Positions 29,601-37,666 of a DNA stretch of 64,000 nt are shown one piece after another; positions within the stretch are counted from its first letter, which is position 1, and each line of letters starts with the position of its first letter. The translations under genes and the position numbers were made by a program. The notes below the pieces were generated by a model. It was not told the origin of the DNA and did no database searches. It was given only the letters and a program-made list of their open reading frames with translations. The stretch comes from Parietichytrium sp. I65-24A (Eukaryota; Sar; Bigyra; Thraustochytrida; Thraustochytriidae). The stretch is from contig BLSF01000024.1 in NCBI GenBank assembly GCA_012862575.1, positions 2,843-66,842 of the forward strand. The letters are read 5' to 3'.

Positions 29601-29836
29601 AGGGCGATCGCCGTCACGTTACGGATCACCGCGTCCGGGTCGCGCCGCGTACTCTCCGCGGCCTCGAACGTGTGTACGCGCTCGCCGGAGCGCAGACTCC
29701 ACACGATGAGATCCTGCACGCCGGAGGTCACCACATGCTGCCCGGCCTCGTCCACCGCGACGTTGCTCTCCGCGCCGGCCACCACGCCGAACGCGCCGCT
29801 GTCCTCGTACCGCAAGTACGTCTTGCTGCTCGCCAT
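26651..29836 (-). CDS. UTP12: U3 snoRNP / small-subunit processome protein UTP12 (WDR3, Dip2)
   Basis: The 1061-residue protein starts with the conserved KTYLRYEDSGAFGVV entry typical of WDR3/Utp12. Two blocks of WD40 repeats follow, forming a tandem propeller. Clear repeats include GHKVAVTALRFSADASRLVS, GHRSPVWSMAVSPDGERVL and GHKLPVLSMDISSDNSLIV. Acidic and serine-rich insertions lie between repeats (about 335-350 and 575-615). The C-terminus holds the Dip2/Utp12 domain (about 920-1040). The protein is part of the UTP-B complex that binds pre-rRNA with U3 snoRNA for 18S rRNA maturation in the nucleolus. The ATG at 29834-29836 begins directly at the conserved N-terminus. The gene is intronless; GC content rises towards its 5' end. 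Confidence 0.93.
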   Translation of the reverse strand: MASSKTYLRYEDSGAFGVVAGAESNVAVDEAGQHVVTSGVQDLIVWSLRSGERVHTFEAAESTRRDPDAVIRNVTAIALSGGDRYVAGGYADGAVRVWEYQSRQFVVVWTGHKVAVTALRFSADASRLVSGARDTDVIVWDLVAQTGLFRLKGHKQEITDCWFLNGSNGAQLMSASKDSLLKLWDLETQSCSHTFVGHRSPVWSMAVSPDGERVLTGSSDQQLRGLAHVSEEERAAEVSRAQGGEGAERSLVQANGEGVARHAGAPWRLMQGPVARQSGERAQTVAFSKDGRFFACQTAGRTLEVYQVRSKAEVEKKIKRRLKRLREKNKGGGDDDSDEDDKEGVDNSHAAAPQLVDELQLLAALQTDHRMRSLAFGHSDGKTIEIILSFNSNSVEVYSLQVQELGEDDGNNNSNSNGKKRKRDVQLKRTRTIELQGHRNDVRSVAISSDDTLVLSAASGAAKLWNVKSRSCIRTFPSGYSVCCAFVPGDMHGLVGTKTGHLMLYNLATGEVMQEIAAHDDALWSIDIRPDGKGFVTGSADKTVKFWEFELVSPLQQEANAAAAATAAQEKEVDDMSESEGEDESSDKDEDMDDSASSSSSSSSSSSSADSSKGGEHDGASDRPIKNRRNEPVGSGMSASAGTLEVVHVRTLKMTEDVLCVKYSHHRSTSRLLLAVALLDCTVKVFFEDSLKFALSLYGHKLPVLSMDISSDNSLIVTGSADKNVKVWGLDFGDCHKSFFAHDAAVMSVKFAPKTHYFFSAGKDNRVRYWDADKFEMILSLERHVAEVWCMAIASDASFLLSCGHDKAFRVWERTNDIVFPEEEREKELEKKFDAKLVEDVDHTKTGTLAVDVVKEIYSGVGESGAASKRTNETVRAGERLMEAIVVADEEADKLEKYEEELSYAQEQASEEELAESEKSGKPLVHPPQANILLMGRKPTEHVMHVLRGIKSNELDEALILLPFAQAISLFSHLEKVFVKSDSASRLDIELASKVSIALLRAHLKQIVATHSLKTTLLRLRKTMRSALSNLQDLIGTNLAAVGTLKEQVLESVSGVGDGLS

Positions 29837-29881
29837 CTTGTCCTCTTGTCCGCGTACACTACCCTCCTGTCCGCGCGTACG

Positions 29882-29917
29882 CTCCCACGGCTCCCACGGC
29901 TCCCACGGCTCCCACGG
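29882..29917. repeat. (CTCCCACGG)4 tandem repeat
   Basis: Four exact 9-bp units lie 46-81 bases upstream of the UTP12 ATG, probably within its 5' UTR or promoter. Confidence 0.9.
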
Positions 29918-29964
29918 TTCCGCGGACTGGTTCTCTCTCCTCTTCTGGGCCCGCCGGAACCAAA

Positions 29965-29986
29965 CCTAACCTAACCTAACCTAACC
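29965..29986. repeat. Telomere-like (CCTAA)4 array
   Basis: Four exact CCTAA units (TTAGG on the other strand) are flanked by the near-match CCAAA. This is an interstitial pentanucleotide array about 130 bases upstream of UTP12. Confidence 0.8.
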
Positions 29987-30913
29987 AAACCTGCGGAACC
30001 TACGGGACCTAAGCGCTTCGTGCGAGTGACGTACGCGGGGTGTGCGTCCCAGTGTCCGCGGACGGAAGCGCTGCAAAGGTACGCGAGCGAGAGCCAAGGA
30101 TGAGTGGAGGCGGACGGTAGGAATTGGCGTAGGAGGCGCCTACGAGCTGGGTGAGTGCCAAGGAAAAGGGTTCCGCGAGGGAGGTGTGTTCAGGAGTGTT
30201 CGTGAACGCTCGCGAACATGTGGAGCGAAGAGCCGTTACGAGAAGTTGGAAACTTTTGAAGCGTTTTGAACGATTTGAACTTTCGACTTCTGAACTTTGA
30301 TTTTGATTGAAAGACACGCGAACGAAATGAGCGGTTCAGAAGGAACAGCAATGCATGCGGTGCATGCGTACGAATTTGCGAGCGAGTGGACGGAAACGGA
30401 CTGGCAACGGGATCAAAATAGTTGGTGATTGCGAGGCCGCTGAGAGAGTATCGAGTGCAATTGTTGATTGTTGATTGCTGTTGGAAGCCTTCTTCCATTT
30501 CCATGAACGCATCAGGTCGAATTCGGCGCCGCGTTTTCTGTTTTTCATCACACGTAGTGCATGCCGCAGAGCAAGTGGGGATGTGCATCGGCGAGACGTT
30601 GCAACAAACGAGGATTCTTATTCTGCGGGCGAGTGAAAGCTTCCCGTGTCTCAAGAGGCATTCGGTTTTGTATGGAAACACTTTTTGCGTTTTTGCACTG
30701 GCTCGGCAAAAGGAGCTGCGTTCTCTAGGTGGTCACGCATGCAAAAACGTAGGAGATGAGCTATTGGCAACGGAATCATAAATTGGGATCAGTTCAGTAA
30801 TTTGAGTCACAACTGAGCAGGTTTCCTTACCTTTGACTACTGGCTGAGGAGAACTGTCTCGAGCGTCGCAAAAGAAAGAAAGGAAAATGCCTTACTCTTA
30901 GTTATGTACAGTG

Positions 30914-32824
30914 ATGATGCGCTTGGCGCAAAGACAACACTTGCCATATGCAAGCCGACGCCTGCGGCGGGAGGCCATCGTGCTTGCGATGAACGGCAAA
31001 GTCGCTCCCACGCCGGCACCCCTCATTAGCGAGCGCGCTTCAGCCAAGGAGGAGCAGGTTGCCAGAGCTGAAGCAAAACCCAATCCGTGCAGGAACAAGC
31101 TCGTTTCAAAGGCTGACTCTGTCGCTGTTCAGGGAACCTCGCTTGTATGCGCTGCTGCATCATGTTGGCTGTTCTACAATCAGTGGTTCATTGGTGGAGC
31201 GTGGGTTCTCACAATACTCGCCAACATCGTAGGGCGGATGTGTGCACGCACTTTGGCTGACACAAAAATGAATCCCATCCTAAAAGCGTTCACGTATCCT
31301 CGAGGCCGTCCCGCGCTGTGCTTTCTTCTCGCTCTCATTCTGGTTTTCGTGCTTTATGACGTGCGGTATTTCTTCGGAGAGAATGTCACTGAACAGAAAA
31401 GCTTTCTCGTTATCTGGATTAACTGCGGAATCATCTGTACTCTGTACTTTTGGGCGAACGTCGCCATGTCAGGAAGACAAGGTCTGTTGCCCAAAAATCA
31501 AGAGAGATACAACGAATTCGACTGGGGGATGAAGGTTGTGTGGATGACGCTCTCTTTACTGACGCTTTTGGTGCACTACAATGGAGAGCTGTCGGCATTT
31601 CTGATCGCGACAAGCTGTTATTGTTTGTACTTGTCTTGTGATTGCCTCCCGTGGATGTCCAGGCACGAGGGGGTCGAGCATTGGGCTATATTCAAAGAAA
31701 TGGGGCCAGGCGGTAGATACTTTGCAGTGCGGCATCTAATTCTTGAAGTTGTCGAGTGGATTTCGCAATACCTCACCCTTGTGCATCAGACCGTGAAACG
31801 TGTTCGACACCAGAAGCTCATCTTGTTTGTTCTTCATTTTGGCTTGCAAAGCTGCTCCGTGCCTTTTGTTTTGCTTCGTGGAACCGTATCACAGGCGCTT
31901 CTGCACGAGGTTGTGTACGACGTCTTGTACATCATCATCGCAGCATACGCAGATGATGATAGGCTCATTAGCGGAAGCGGCACCACGAAGGTTTGGTACA
32001 TGAGGTATACCGAATTGAACGTGGCATCACTATTGTCAATATTTTCGCTGATAAGCGTATGCAAGGAGTTTGTGCACTATCGCCACGTCCAGCACGTGGA
32101 GGCCCTGGCGCATAGAATCGAAACGCGGGGAAACGTGGTTCAAAGGCTCCTTGCGAATGAGTCAAGTACATTACCGGTTCTTCGCAGACGTCGTCATTTC
32201 ATGAAAGGCTTCGGGATCTTGTTTAGTCTTGTTGCTGTTGCGACCTCTGTTCAAACAAATTATTTCATTGTTTCCCAACTGGCGAAAACAATTCCAAGAT
32301 GTGCGAACATCTTCTCTTCTCAATCTTGCACGCTGCGCTACTTGCCCAGTGCTTACCTACCGGGAGGAATTTACGAGTCTGGGGAGTGCATTTCATTTGA
32401 CCCCATCTGGGTGAACATATCTTGTACTGGAGACGCTGACGTCACCGAGGGGGACGCCCCACCGCTTACTGTCAGTGTACATTACTTGGAAGAACCCACA
32501 ACGCTGACAGCCGACATCGGGCGGTTCAAGAATTTGAAGGATGTGGCGGTACATCGGCAGCTAAGCTCCGCCGAGAGAAATATCGAATTGAAGTCATACT
32601 CGGAGGGGTCTTGGAAACTAGAAGGGCAGATCCCTCGCGAGATCGGAAGCATCTTAAACTTGCGCCGCATAGACTTCCAAAACAATCTACTGACTGGCAA
32701 CGTGCCTGAGGAACTGGCCAATCTTAAGCAGCTGACGTTCCTGAATCTTGCAGATAATCTTCTGAACGAGACGTCAGTGAATGAGCTGGTTTCGCGACTG
32801 AATGTGAATGAAGTATACGTCTAG
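30914..32824 (+). CDS. Polytopic membrane protein with C-terminal leucine-rich repeats
   Basis: The 636-residue protein has a basic N-terminal region and about eight hydrophobic segments between residues 80 and 450. It ends in a domain of about 170 residues carrying cysteines and N-glycosylation sequons. At the end are two to three plant-type leucine-rich repeats (GQIPREIGSILNLRRIDF, then NLLTGNVPEELANLKQLTFL). A multi-span domain followed by extracellular LRRs suggests a surface receptor or sensor; I do not recognise the family. The ATG at 30914 is the first; the preceding codon of the open frame is GTG. No kinase or TIR domain is attached. Confidence 0.75.
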   Translation: MMRLAQRQHLPYASRRLRREAIVLAMNGKVAPTPAPLISERASAKEEQVARAEAKPNPCRNKLVSKADSVAVQGTSLVCAAASCWLFYNQWFIGGAWVLTILANIVGRMCARTLADTKMNPILKAFTYPRGRPALCFLLALILVFVLYDVRYFFGENVTEQKSFLVIWINCGIICTLYFWANVAMSGRQGLLPKNQERYNEFDWGMKVVWMTLSLLTLLVHYNGELSAFLIATSCYCLYLSCDCLPWMSRHEGVEHWAIFKEMGPGGRYFAVRHLILEVVEWISQYLTLVHQTVKRVRHQKLILFVLHFGLQSCSVPFVLLRGTVSQALLHEVVYDVLYIIIAAYADDDRLISGSGTTKVWYMRYTELNVASLLSIFSLISVCKEFVHYRHVQHVEALAHRIETRGNVVQRLLANESSTLPVLRRRRHFMKGFGILFSLVAVATSVQTNYFIVSQLAKTIPRCANIFSSQSCTLRYLPSAYLPGGIYESGECISFDPIWVNISCTGDADVTEGDAPPLTVSVHYLEEPTTLTADIGRFKNLKDVAVHRQLSSAERNIELKSYSEGSWKLEGQIPREIGSILNLRRIDFQNNLLTGNVPEELANLKQLTFLNLADNLLNETSVNELVSRLNVNEVYV

Positions 32825-33331
32825 TCGATTTTTTCGGGCTGAGAGTTTGTGAACTGCATTGCAGACCATACCGTTGAAAGAGGGCTGCTTCATCGGGAAT
32901 GTTGCCCGCTTCAAGCAAGTCACATAACTTCATGTGGCGCTAAACGAGTTGGAGCGTTTTCGGCGACATTCTTCTTGTTGACTCCTAACTCGGTTGTGAT
33001 ATGGAGCAATGACCGCGAACAACACTGATAGTGAATGTCCTGAAATCGATGAGGTGTAAAAAGCCTGATGGGGGCCACGGGCAACAAGTGATTACAACCT
33101 CTCGTGAACTGACAATCTCAACTTTTAAAGCTGAACTGACTCTGAATGAACGATAATCTCAATTTAATTTTGAAAAATAAGGGCAAGGTAAGAAACTTTA
33201 TCAGGCAACCCTGGCTGCACGCTGACGAAGCTGTGCTCCGTGACCCAGCATAAAAGTTCCTTGACGTTTAGAGCAACCCTTCAACATTGAATCACTAAGC
33301 ACTTGCGATACCCTCAGAGATCCAATGACTC
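32825..33331. other. Gene-free stretch
   Basis: About 0.5 kb of AT-rich DNA between the LRR membrane protein gene and the NLR relic. No feature was recognised. Confidence 0.4.
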
Positions 33332-33609
33332 GGCCCTGCCTTCGCAAACACGACATATGTGCACTATGTTTGCAATTGTGAATACCACTGTATCTGCAGA
33401 ATTATATACCTTTTCAGTTGTACGGTACAGAGTCACGCCGACAAAGCCATCGGCCAAAAGTTGGTTGCCGCTGATAGAGCACTCTCTTGTTCCGGCCTCG
33501 AGCACCATTGGTCCAACTCGTCCAAGAGCCATTGCCGGTTCCCCGGCGCGAATTCTTTCGCCTTCATCATAGCACCGTGCACCGGATCCGCAAATTGTAC
33601 CCGAAAAAG
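33332..33609 (-). pseudogene. Deleted relic of the TIR-NACHT-WD40 (NLR) gene family
   Basis: Read on the minus strand, 33609 to about 33485 encodes LFRVQFADPVHGA, then KAKEFAPGNRQW and CSRPEQE. This matches residues 363-403 of the intact protein at 47983-52437 (LFRVRLANPVKGA, KAKEFAPGTRQW, YSRPEQE). It continues immediately into ISGNQLLADGFVG ending HICRVCEGRA, which matches the extreme C-terminus (ISGNQILADGLVG, HICSVCEGRA). The NACHT and all WD40 repeats between these two parts are missing, and the two retained parts are in different frames. The relic is therefore an internally deleted, non-functional copy. The tail is about 58% identical to the intact copy (28 of 48 by hand), so it derives from a diverged family member rather than from the adjacent recent duplication. 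Confidence 0.85.
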
Positions 33610-35305
33610 TAGACATCACCGTTCCTGTCCCGGCCAATGCACTCCTCCATCTTCCGTGCCGAGTTTTCGCAGTCGTAGTCGTAGTCGTAGTCCAAGTCGC
33701 TCTCTCTCCTCAGCCTTTGCTCGTCGACCGCCTCCAACTCCAATTTGAGCCCCACTTCACCTCTCTTTCTCTGCGCAGTACTCGAGTACACACCAGCTGT
33801 GGCGCTCCCGCATCTGAGTTGGTGGCTCGCACTACAGACTGCGCTGGGAGACAGACGGCTGTCCGCGCGTACAGCGCCAGTTACGCGTACGTACGTACGT
33901 AATGTTCGTAACGACTTTCGAGATGTGAAGATTTAAGTCAGTCAGCTCTCTTTTTCCTCACAGAGAAACAAATCTTGATTGATCTTGATCAAAACATTGT
34001 TTTTCGGTGCAAATCAAGTCCACTGGCAGATTCCGTTCCATTCCACATCATTCCACGGCTGAAGCCAAGCCAGTCCACGGTCTAACAGCGCCATAAGGAC
34101 CAAAGATTTGGATCCCATTCTCAAGATGGGGGTATCAACTTTGATCGCGACAAACTCTTCGAAAATTGGAGAAAGAAGGGTGCTAGTCAACTGTACCTGG
34201 TATTGAGTAGTTCGCGTATGTTCGCGTGTTCCGTGCGTGTTCCGATAGGAAGGGTTGCGTACCTTCTATCTTCATTGACTAGGGGTATGCTGATAAACCA
34301 GATAACCCTCGAGTTGGTGCCTTAGGATTTGAGCCAGAGGTAAGTACCGGATGTCAGTATGTACGATGTTGTCGACTTTTTCAGGGATCATAGGATCGAC
34401 AAGTCCGATCACCATCCTTCGGAATATCATGGCACTGGCGGGTAGTTCGTGTAACCAGAACAGAATTCAGAATGCAGCTGCCATGTTGTTGCTGGTGTGT
34501 TTCTTTCTCTTCCTCTGTCCCCGCACCCTCTTACATCTCAAAAAAATGCTAATTCGGTGGTAGCTGCTCTTATCCGCTGCACGGCGAAGGCACGTCCTAA
34601 TTCTACTGCTTTGCACATCTTTGCACGTCGCATTCTACGGAGAGGAATAGAGCTCCTGTAAGGCAGTTCTATCCGATCCTTTTGTTCAACAATTGAGTAC
34701 CAGGTACGCCTCGGGCGCACTTTGGCTTGTCAAGGCGAAAAAAGTGGCGACAAGTGCGACAAGAATAATTTTGAATAATTTTGATGGTTTACCGAGGGGG
34801 TTAAGGGAGGCGGGAGTGTATTTATATTTTATATGTAAAGAACAGAGAGGGTTCGGGATTTCTACATATAAAAGAGAGTGGGTTAGAAAAGAGAAAAAGA
34901 AAGAAACACCAGAATTCAGAAATCCAAAACCTGACGACCTGACCTAAGGAATTTGTGAATCCGAGATCTTTTACTACTAACTCTATTTTTCAATTGAACA
35001 TTGATTGAACAACAAGCAGCAAATGTTTACGGGGAGGCTCCCCAACTGCGCGGCCCTTCGCCTTTCCCGCCCAACCTGGCCGAAGGACTGCCCGACTTTT
35101 TAGAGGAACGCACCAGTACCCGGTATGGAATTTCGGTACTCGAGTACCCTCTCCAATTGGATGTCAATTTAACGCGTCCACCGTTGATAGTGATCAATGT
35201 ATCCGGGGTCCTAGGAGATCACGCGTTGGCGGAAGATGAAATTGAGACGCGTGTCATGGCGCCTTTTTAAGGAAACAGGGTAAAAAGTTCTATAATGATC
35301 GCGGG
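33610..35305. other. Gene-free stretch
   Basis: A short CGTAGT repeat lies near 33672-33692 and CGTA repeats near 33885-33900. An open stretch at 35001-35270 has no usable ATG and is not called. The remainder is AT-rich with no recognised feature. Confidence 0.4.
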
Positions 35306-35659
35306 ATGCGTATCGTCTTGGATTTGCGTCTCCTGTTATCAGCCCGTGCATGGTCGATTGAGGCACTGGCCTACCGGTTGGGCTCATACTTGGACTACAG
35401 ATGTTCGGGTGGAGGAGGGTGTGTTATCGTCGTCTTGCCCAAGGACGAGGGTTTGCGCGTGATGCTGGAGAAAACGTGTGAGTGGATGTCACGGGAGTGG
35501 GGTTTACTGGAGGATACTGAACTGCAAGTCTTGCAACGCGCGAGAGACGTAGGGAAAGTGTTAGGAAGACTGGATGAAAAGGGTAATCCGTATCAAACGC
35601 GCCACTCAATAACACGCGCCTTTTTTTTCTTCGTCAACGCGCGGCAGCACGTATTGTAA
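35306..35659 (+). CDS. Orphan ORF, 117 residues
   Basis: The ATG-initiated frame encodes a soluble protein with a hydrophobic beginning (VLDLRLLLSA), a glycine run followed by CVIVVLP, and a charged helical second half (EKTCEWMSREWG, ELQVLQRARDVG). No family is recognised. It is the first of several tightly spaced ORFs up to 38.8 kb whose composition differs from the housekeeping genes. Confidence 0.4.
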   Translation: MRIVLDLRLLLSARAWSIEALAYRLGSYLDYRCSGGGGCVIVVLPKDEGLRVMLEKTCEWMSREWGLLEDTELQVLQRARDVGKVLGRLDEKGNPYQTRHSITRAFFFFVNARQHVL

Positions 35660-35780
35660 ACACCCAATCACGCGCAGGTGTTTTTTTGTTTTGTTGGTTT
35701 GTTTGCGCGCCTAGCTAGAGCGTCTCAGGTGTAGTCCTGTACATACCGGATACACAGACGTGTTTCGAATATCAAGAAAT

Positions 35781-36476
35781 ATGACCACTACCCCACCAGT
35801 ACCGGTAGTTCCTAAAAAACGTTCAGCTGAAGAAGCTCAAGAAGAAATGGTTCGGAAAATCGCGGCACGATTAGATAGCGGTGAGTATGGTCATGATATC
35901 GCGAAGCAGCGTGCTAGTCTCAAGCGTCGACTTAAGAAGAAAGAGGAGGAGAAAGCGAGAAGAGAGCAGGAGAAGAAAGCGAGAAGAGAGCAGGAGGAGA
36001 AAGCGAGAAGAGAGCAGGAGGAGAAAGCGAGAAGAGAGCAGGAGGGAACAAAGGGGAAAGAGATTCGGATCACCTCCTTCCGCGCGACGAATCCAGATGA
36101 AGGGGCCGAGGCTGTTCGTGAGTTGAAGAACAATTTTGACCGGTTGTGGCAGGCGGAAAGGTTGTATTTTTTCTGTTCACGCTCTGCCTTTTTCCATTTC
36201 AAAATCTTAATGAATGACAATCCGCTCTCGCTGTTTCAACCTGTCAGCCGTCCCTCTGTGAACATGGCGATCTTAGATGAGACACGTAAATTGCTGTCTC
36301 ATCTCGAATTGTCTTCGCCTCCTGCGAGTCCATGCGTGTGTGAAGCAAATGGGGTATGCATGATTATCAAAGTCTCCCCGATTGTAAAAATAAATGAGAG
36401 TGGACCGGCCATCCTCTTGTTTCTGATGAACTCCCTTGAATATCCCTTAATTGGAAACTGTTTAGCCGTGATTTAG
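35781..36476 (+). CDS. Orphan ORF with charged heptad/hexad repeat, 231 residues
   Basis: The first ATG is at 35781. The N-terminus is basic and proline-rich (MTTTPPVPVVPKKR). The middle carries a tandem ARREQEE/K repeat, about residues 53-85, from a 21-bp DNA repeat and forming a highly charged single helix. The C-terminal third is mixed, with cysteines in PCVCEANGVC, and ends in a hydrophobic stretch. No known family. The repeat and the absence of a domain make its function unreadable. Confidence 0.45.
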   Translation: MTTTPPVPVVPKKRSAEEAQEEMVRKIAARLDSGEYGHDIAKQRASLKRRLKKKEEEKARREQEKKARREQEEKARREQEEKARREQEGTKGKEIRITSFRATNPDEGAEAVRELKNNFDRLWQAERLYFFCSRSAFFHFKILMNDNPLSLFQPVSRPSVNMAILDETRKLLSHLELSSPPASPCVCEANGVCMIIKVSPIVKINESGPAILLFLMNSLEYPLIGNCLAVI

Positions 36477-36837
36477 TAGTTGTGGTAGCTTGCAAGGGGG
36501 GATGCAGATATCTTTAGACATGTATGTATGTATCCACACACACTCCCGTTCTTTTAATGTTTTCATTAGATTTATTACACGTACGTGTTTGTCTCTCTCT
36601 CTCTCTCTTATACTATACTCGTTTGTCACCTGCTGAACCTCAGCTTCTTTTCCTTGGTCGTTTTATCATTTTTGACAGATCTAAGCTTAAGTGATACCCC
36701 CATGGCACATGATATTTGGATTGATACTACCTCCCCCTGTCGCGTACACCTCCAGCAGATCCGTAACTGGAAGTTTTGGACGACAGTGGACAAGGAAAAA
36801 ACATGCACATATACACACGCTCGGGAGGGGGCTGAGA

Positions 36838-37056
36838 ATGGTGTTTGAATGTAGAATCGGTCTTCCGAGCATCGCATTGCTTTTCCTCTTCACTGGGGCG
36901 ATCATGTACGGTGTATGCCATGGTACTCATTGTCACAATCAAACACTGGATAAAGTCGGGTTTGTGATCATTGTCGTCGGTGCTTGTCTCATCGGGGTAA
37001 GGATTCTTTTGTTATGTTGTTGTTGTGGTACTGAGTATTGGCTCGGATTCGAGTGA
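36838..37056 (+). CDS. Small membrane protein, 72 residues, cysteine-rich
   Basis: This frame encodes two hydrophobic segments (about residues 9-27 and 41-60) separated by a short loop with HGTHCHNQ, followed by a CCCC cluster that could be palmitoylated. No homologue is recognised. It follows the previous orphan ORF on the same strand and precedes a basic ORF, which suggests a compact polycistron-like or element-derived arrangement. A longer frame exists upstream (ATG at 36709), but its extra residues are not hydrophobic or conserved-looking. Confidence 0.4.
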   Translation: MVFECRIGLPSIALLFLFTGAIMYGVCHGTHCHNQTLDKVGFVIIVVGACLIGVRILLLCCCCGTEYWLGFE

Positions 37057-37095
37057 TTGTAGCAGCAAATAGTCTTTTAGCAAGAGCATGAGAGA

Positions 37096-37362
37096 ATGGG
37101 TGCCAAGACTAACACCACCACTACTGCGGTTAGATCTCACTCCTCTTCCTTACCGCTACAGATACGGTTATCAGGAAACAAGAGAGCGCGGCCTAGGCGG
37201 CGGCGGTCAACTACTACTACTACTACAACTACCACTGGAAAGAACCATAAGAACAAGGATTGTTGTTCTGGATTCATCATACCGGTACCAGTACCAGAAG
37301 TATTGCGAGGAGAACAGACCTGGTTCATCCTGGTTCGCATGCAGCCAAGGCGCGTCGGCTGA
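37096..37362 (+). CDS. Small basic Thr-rich ORF, 88 residues
   Basis: The frame has a Thr/Ser-rich start, an arginine-rich cluster (KRARPRRRR) and a run of nine threonines, then a hydrophobic FIIPVPVPE segment. An overlapping frame starts at 37088, and which one is used is unclear. The basic cluster could bind nucleic acid. No family is recognised. Confidence 0.3.
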   Translation: MGAKTNTTTTAVRSHSSSLPLQIRLSGNKRARPRRRRSTTTTTTTTTGKNHKNKDCCSGFIIPVPVPEVLRGEQTWFILVRMQPRRVG

Positions 37363-37666
37363 GAGAATCTCTGAAAGAAGGGAGGCGGGCGGAAGCCTTT
37401 CGTAGATACGAACGTTATTCGCCAGATTTTAAAAAGAATATTTTCCTTATGATCTGATTGGTGTACCCGGTACATGGTGAGGCGGATTTGGTCAGGCCAT
37501 AGTCCAGAATAATAACTACTCTTATATTCTGTATAAGTGTTTTTTCAATTACCTTTATTTTGAGAAAACATTGCTTAATACGAGCCCTTTGAACAAGCAC
37601 AAGTGGCGCAGCCGCCATGTGCAAGCCCGTAGGCAAATGATGATTATACCTATTATTATACCTTTA

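Larger units (their letters stand above)
29837..30913. other. Divergent intergenic stretch with short repeats
   Basis: This 1.1-kb interval separates UTP12 from a plus-strand membrane protein gene. It holds four CTCCCACGG units and a CCTAA array just upstream of UTP12. Frames here are not domain-bearing. Confidence 0.45.

Noticed and set aside
30190-30681. 163-codon minus-strand ORF in the UTP12 promoter region
   Set aside because: No domain, mixed composition, and it lies in a divergent promoter region.
35001-35270. Open frame of 89 codons before the orphan cluster
   Set aside because: It has only a TTG at its start and no ATG before its last residues; no splice site was found that would give it one.
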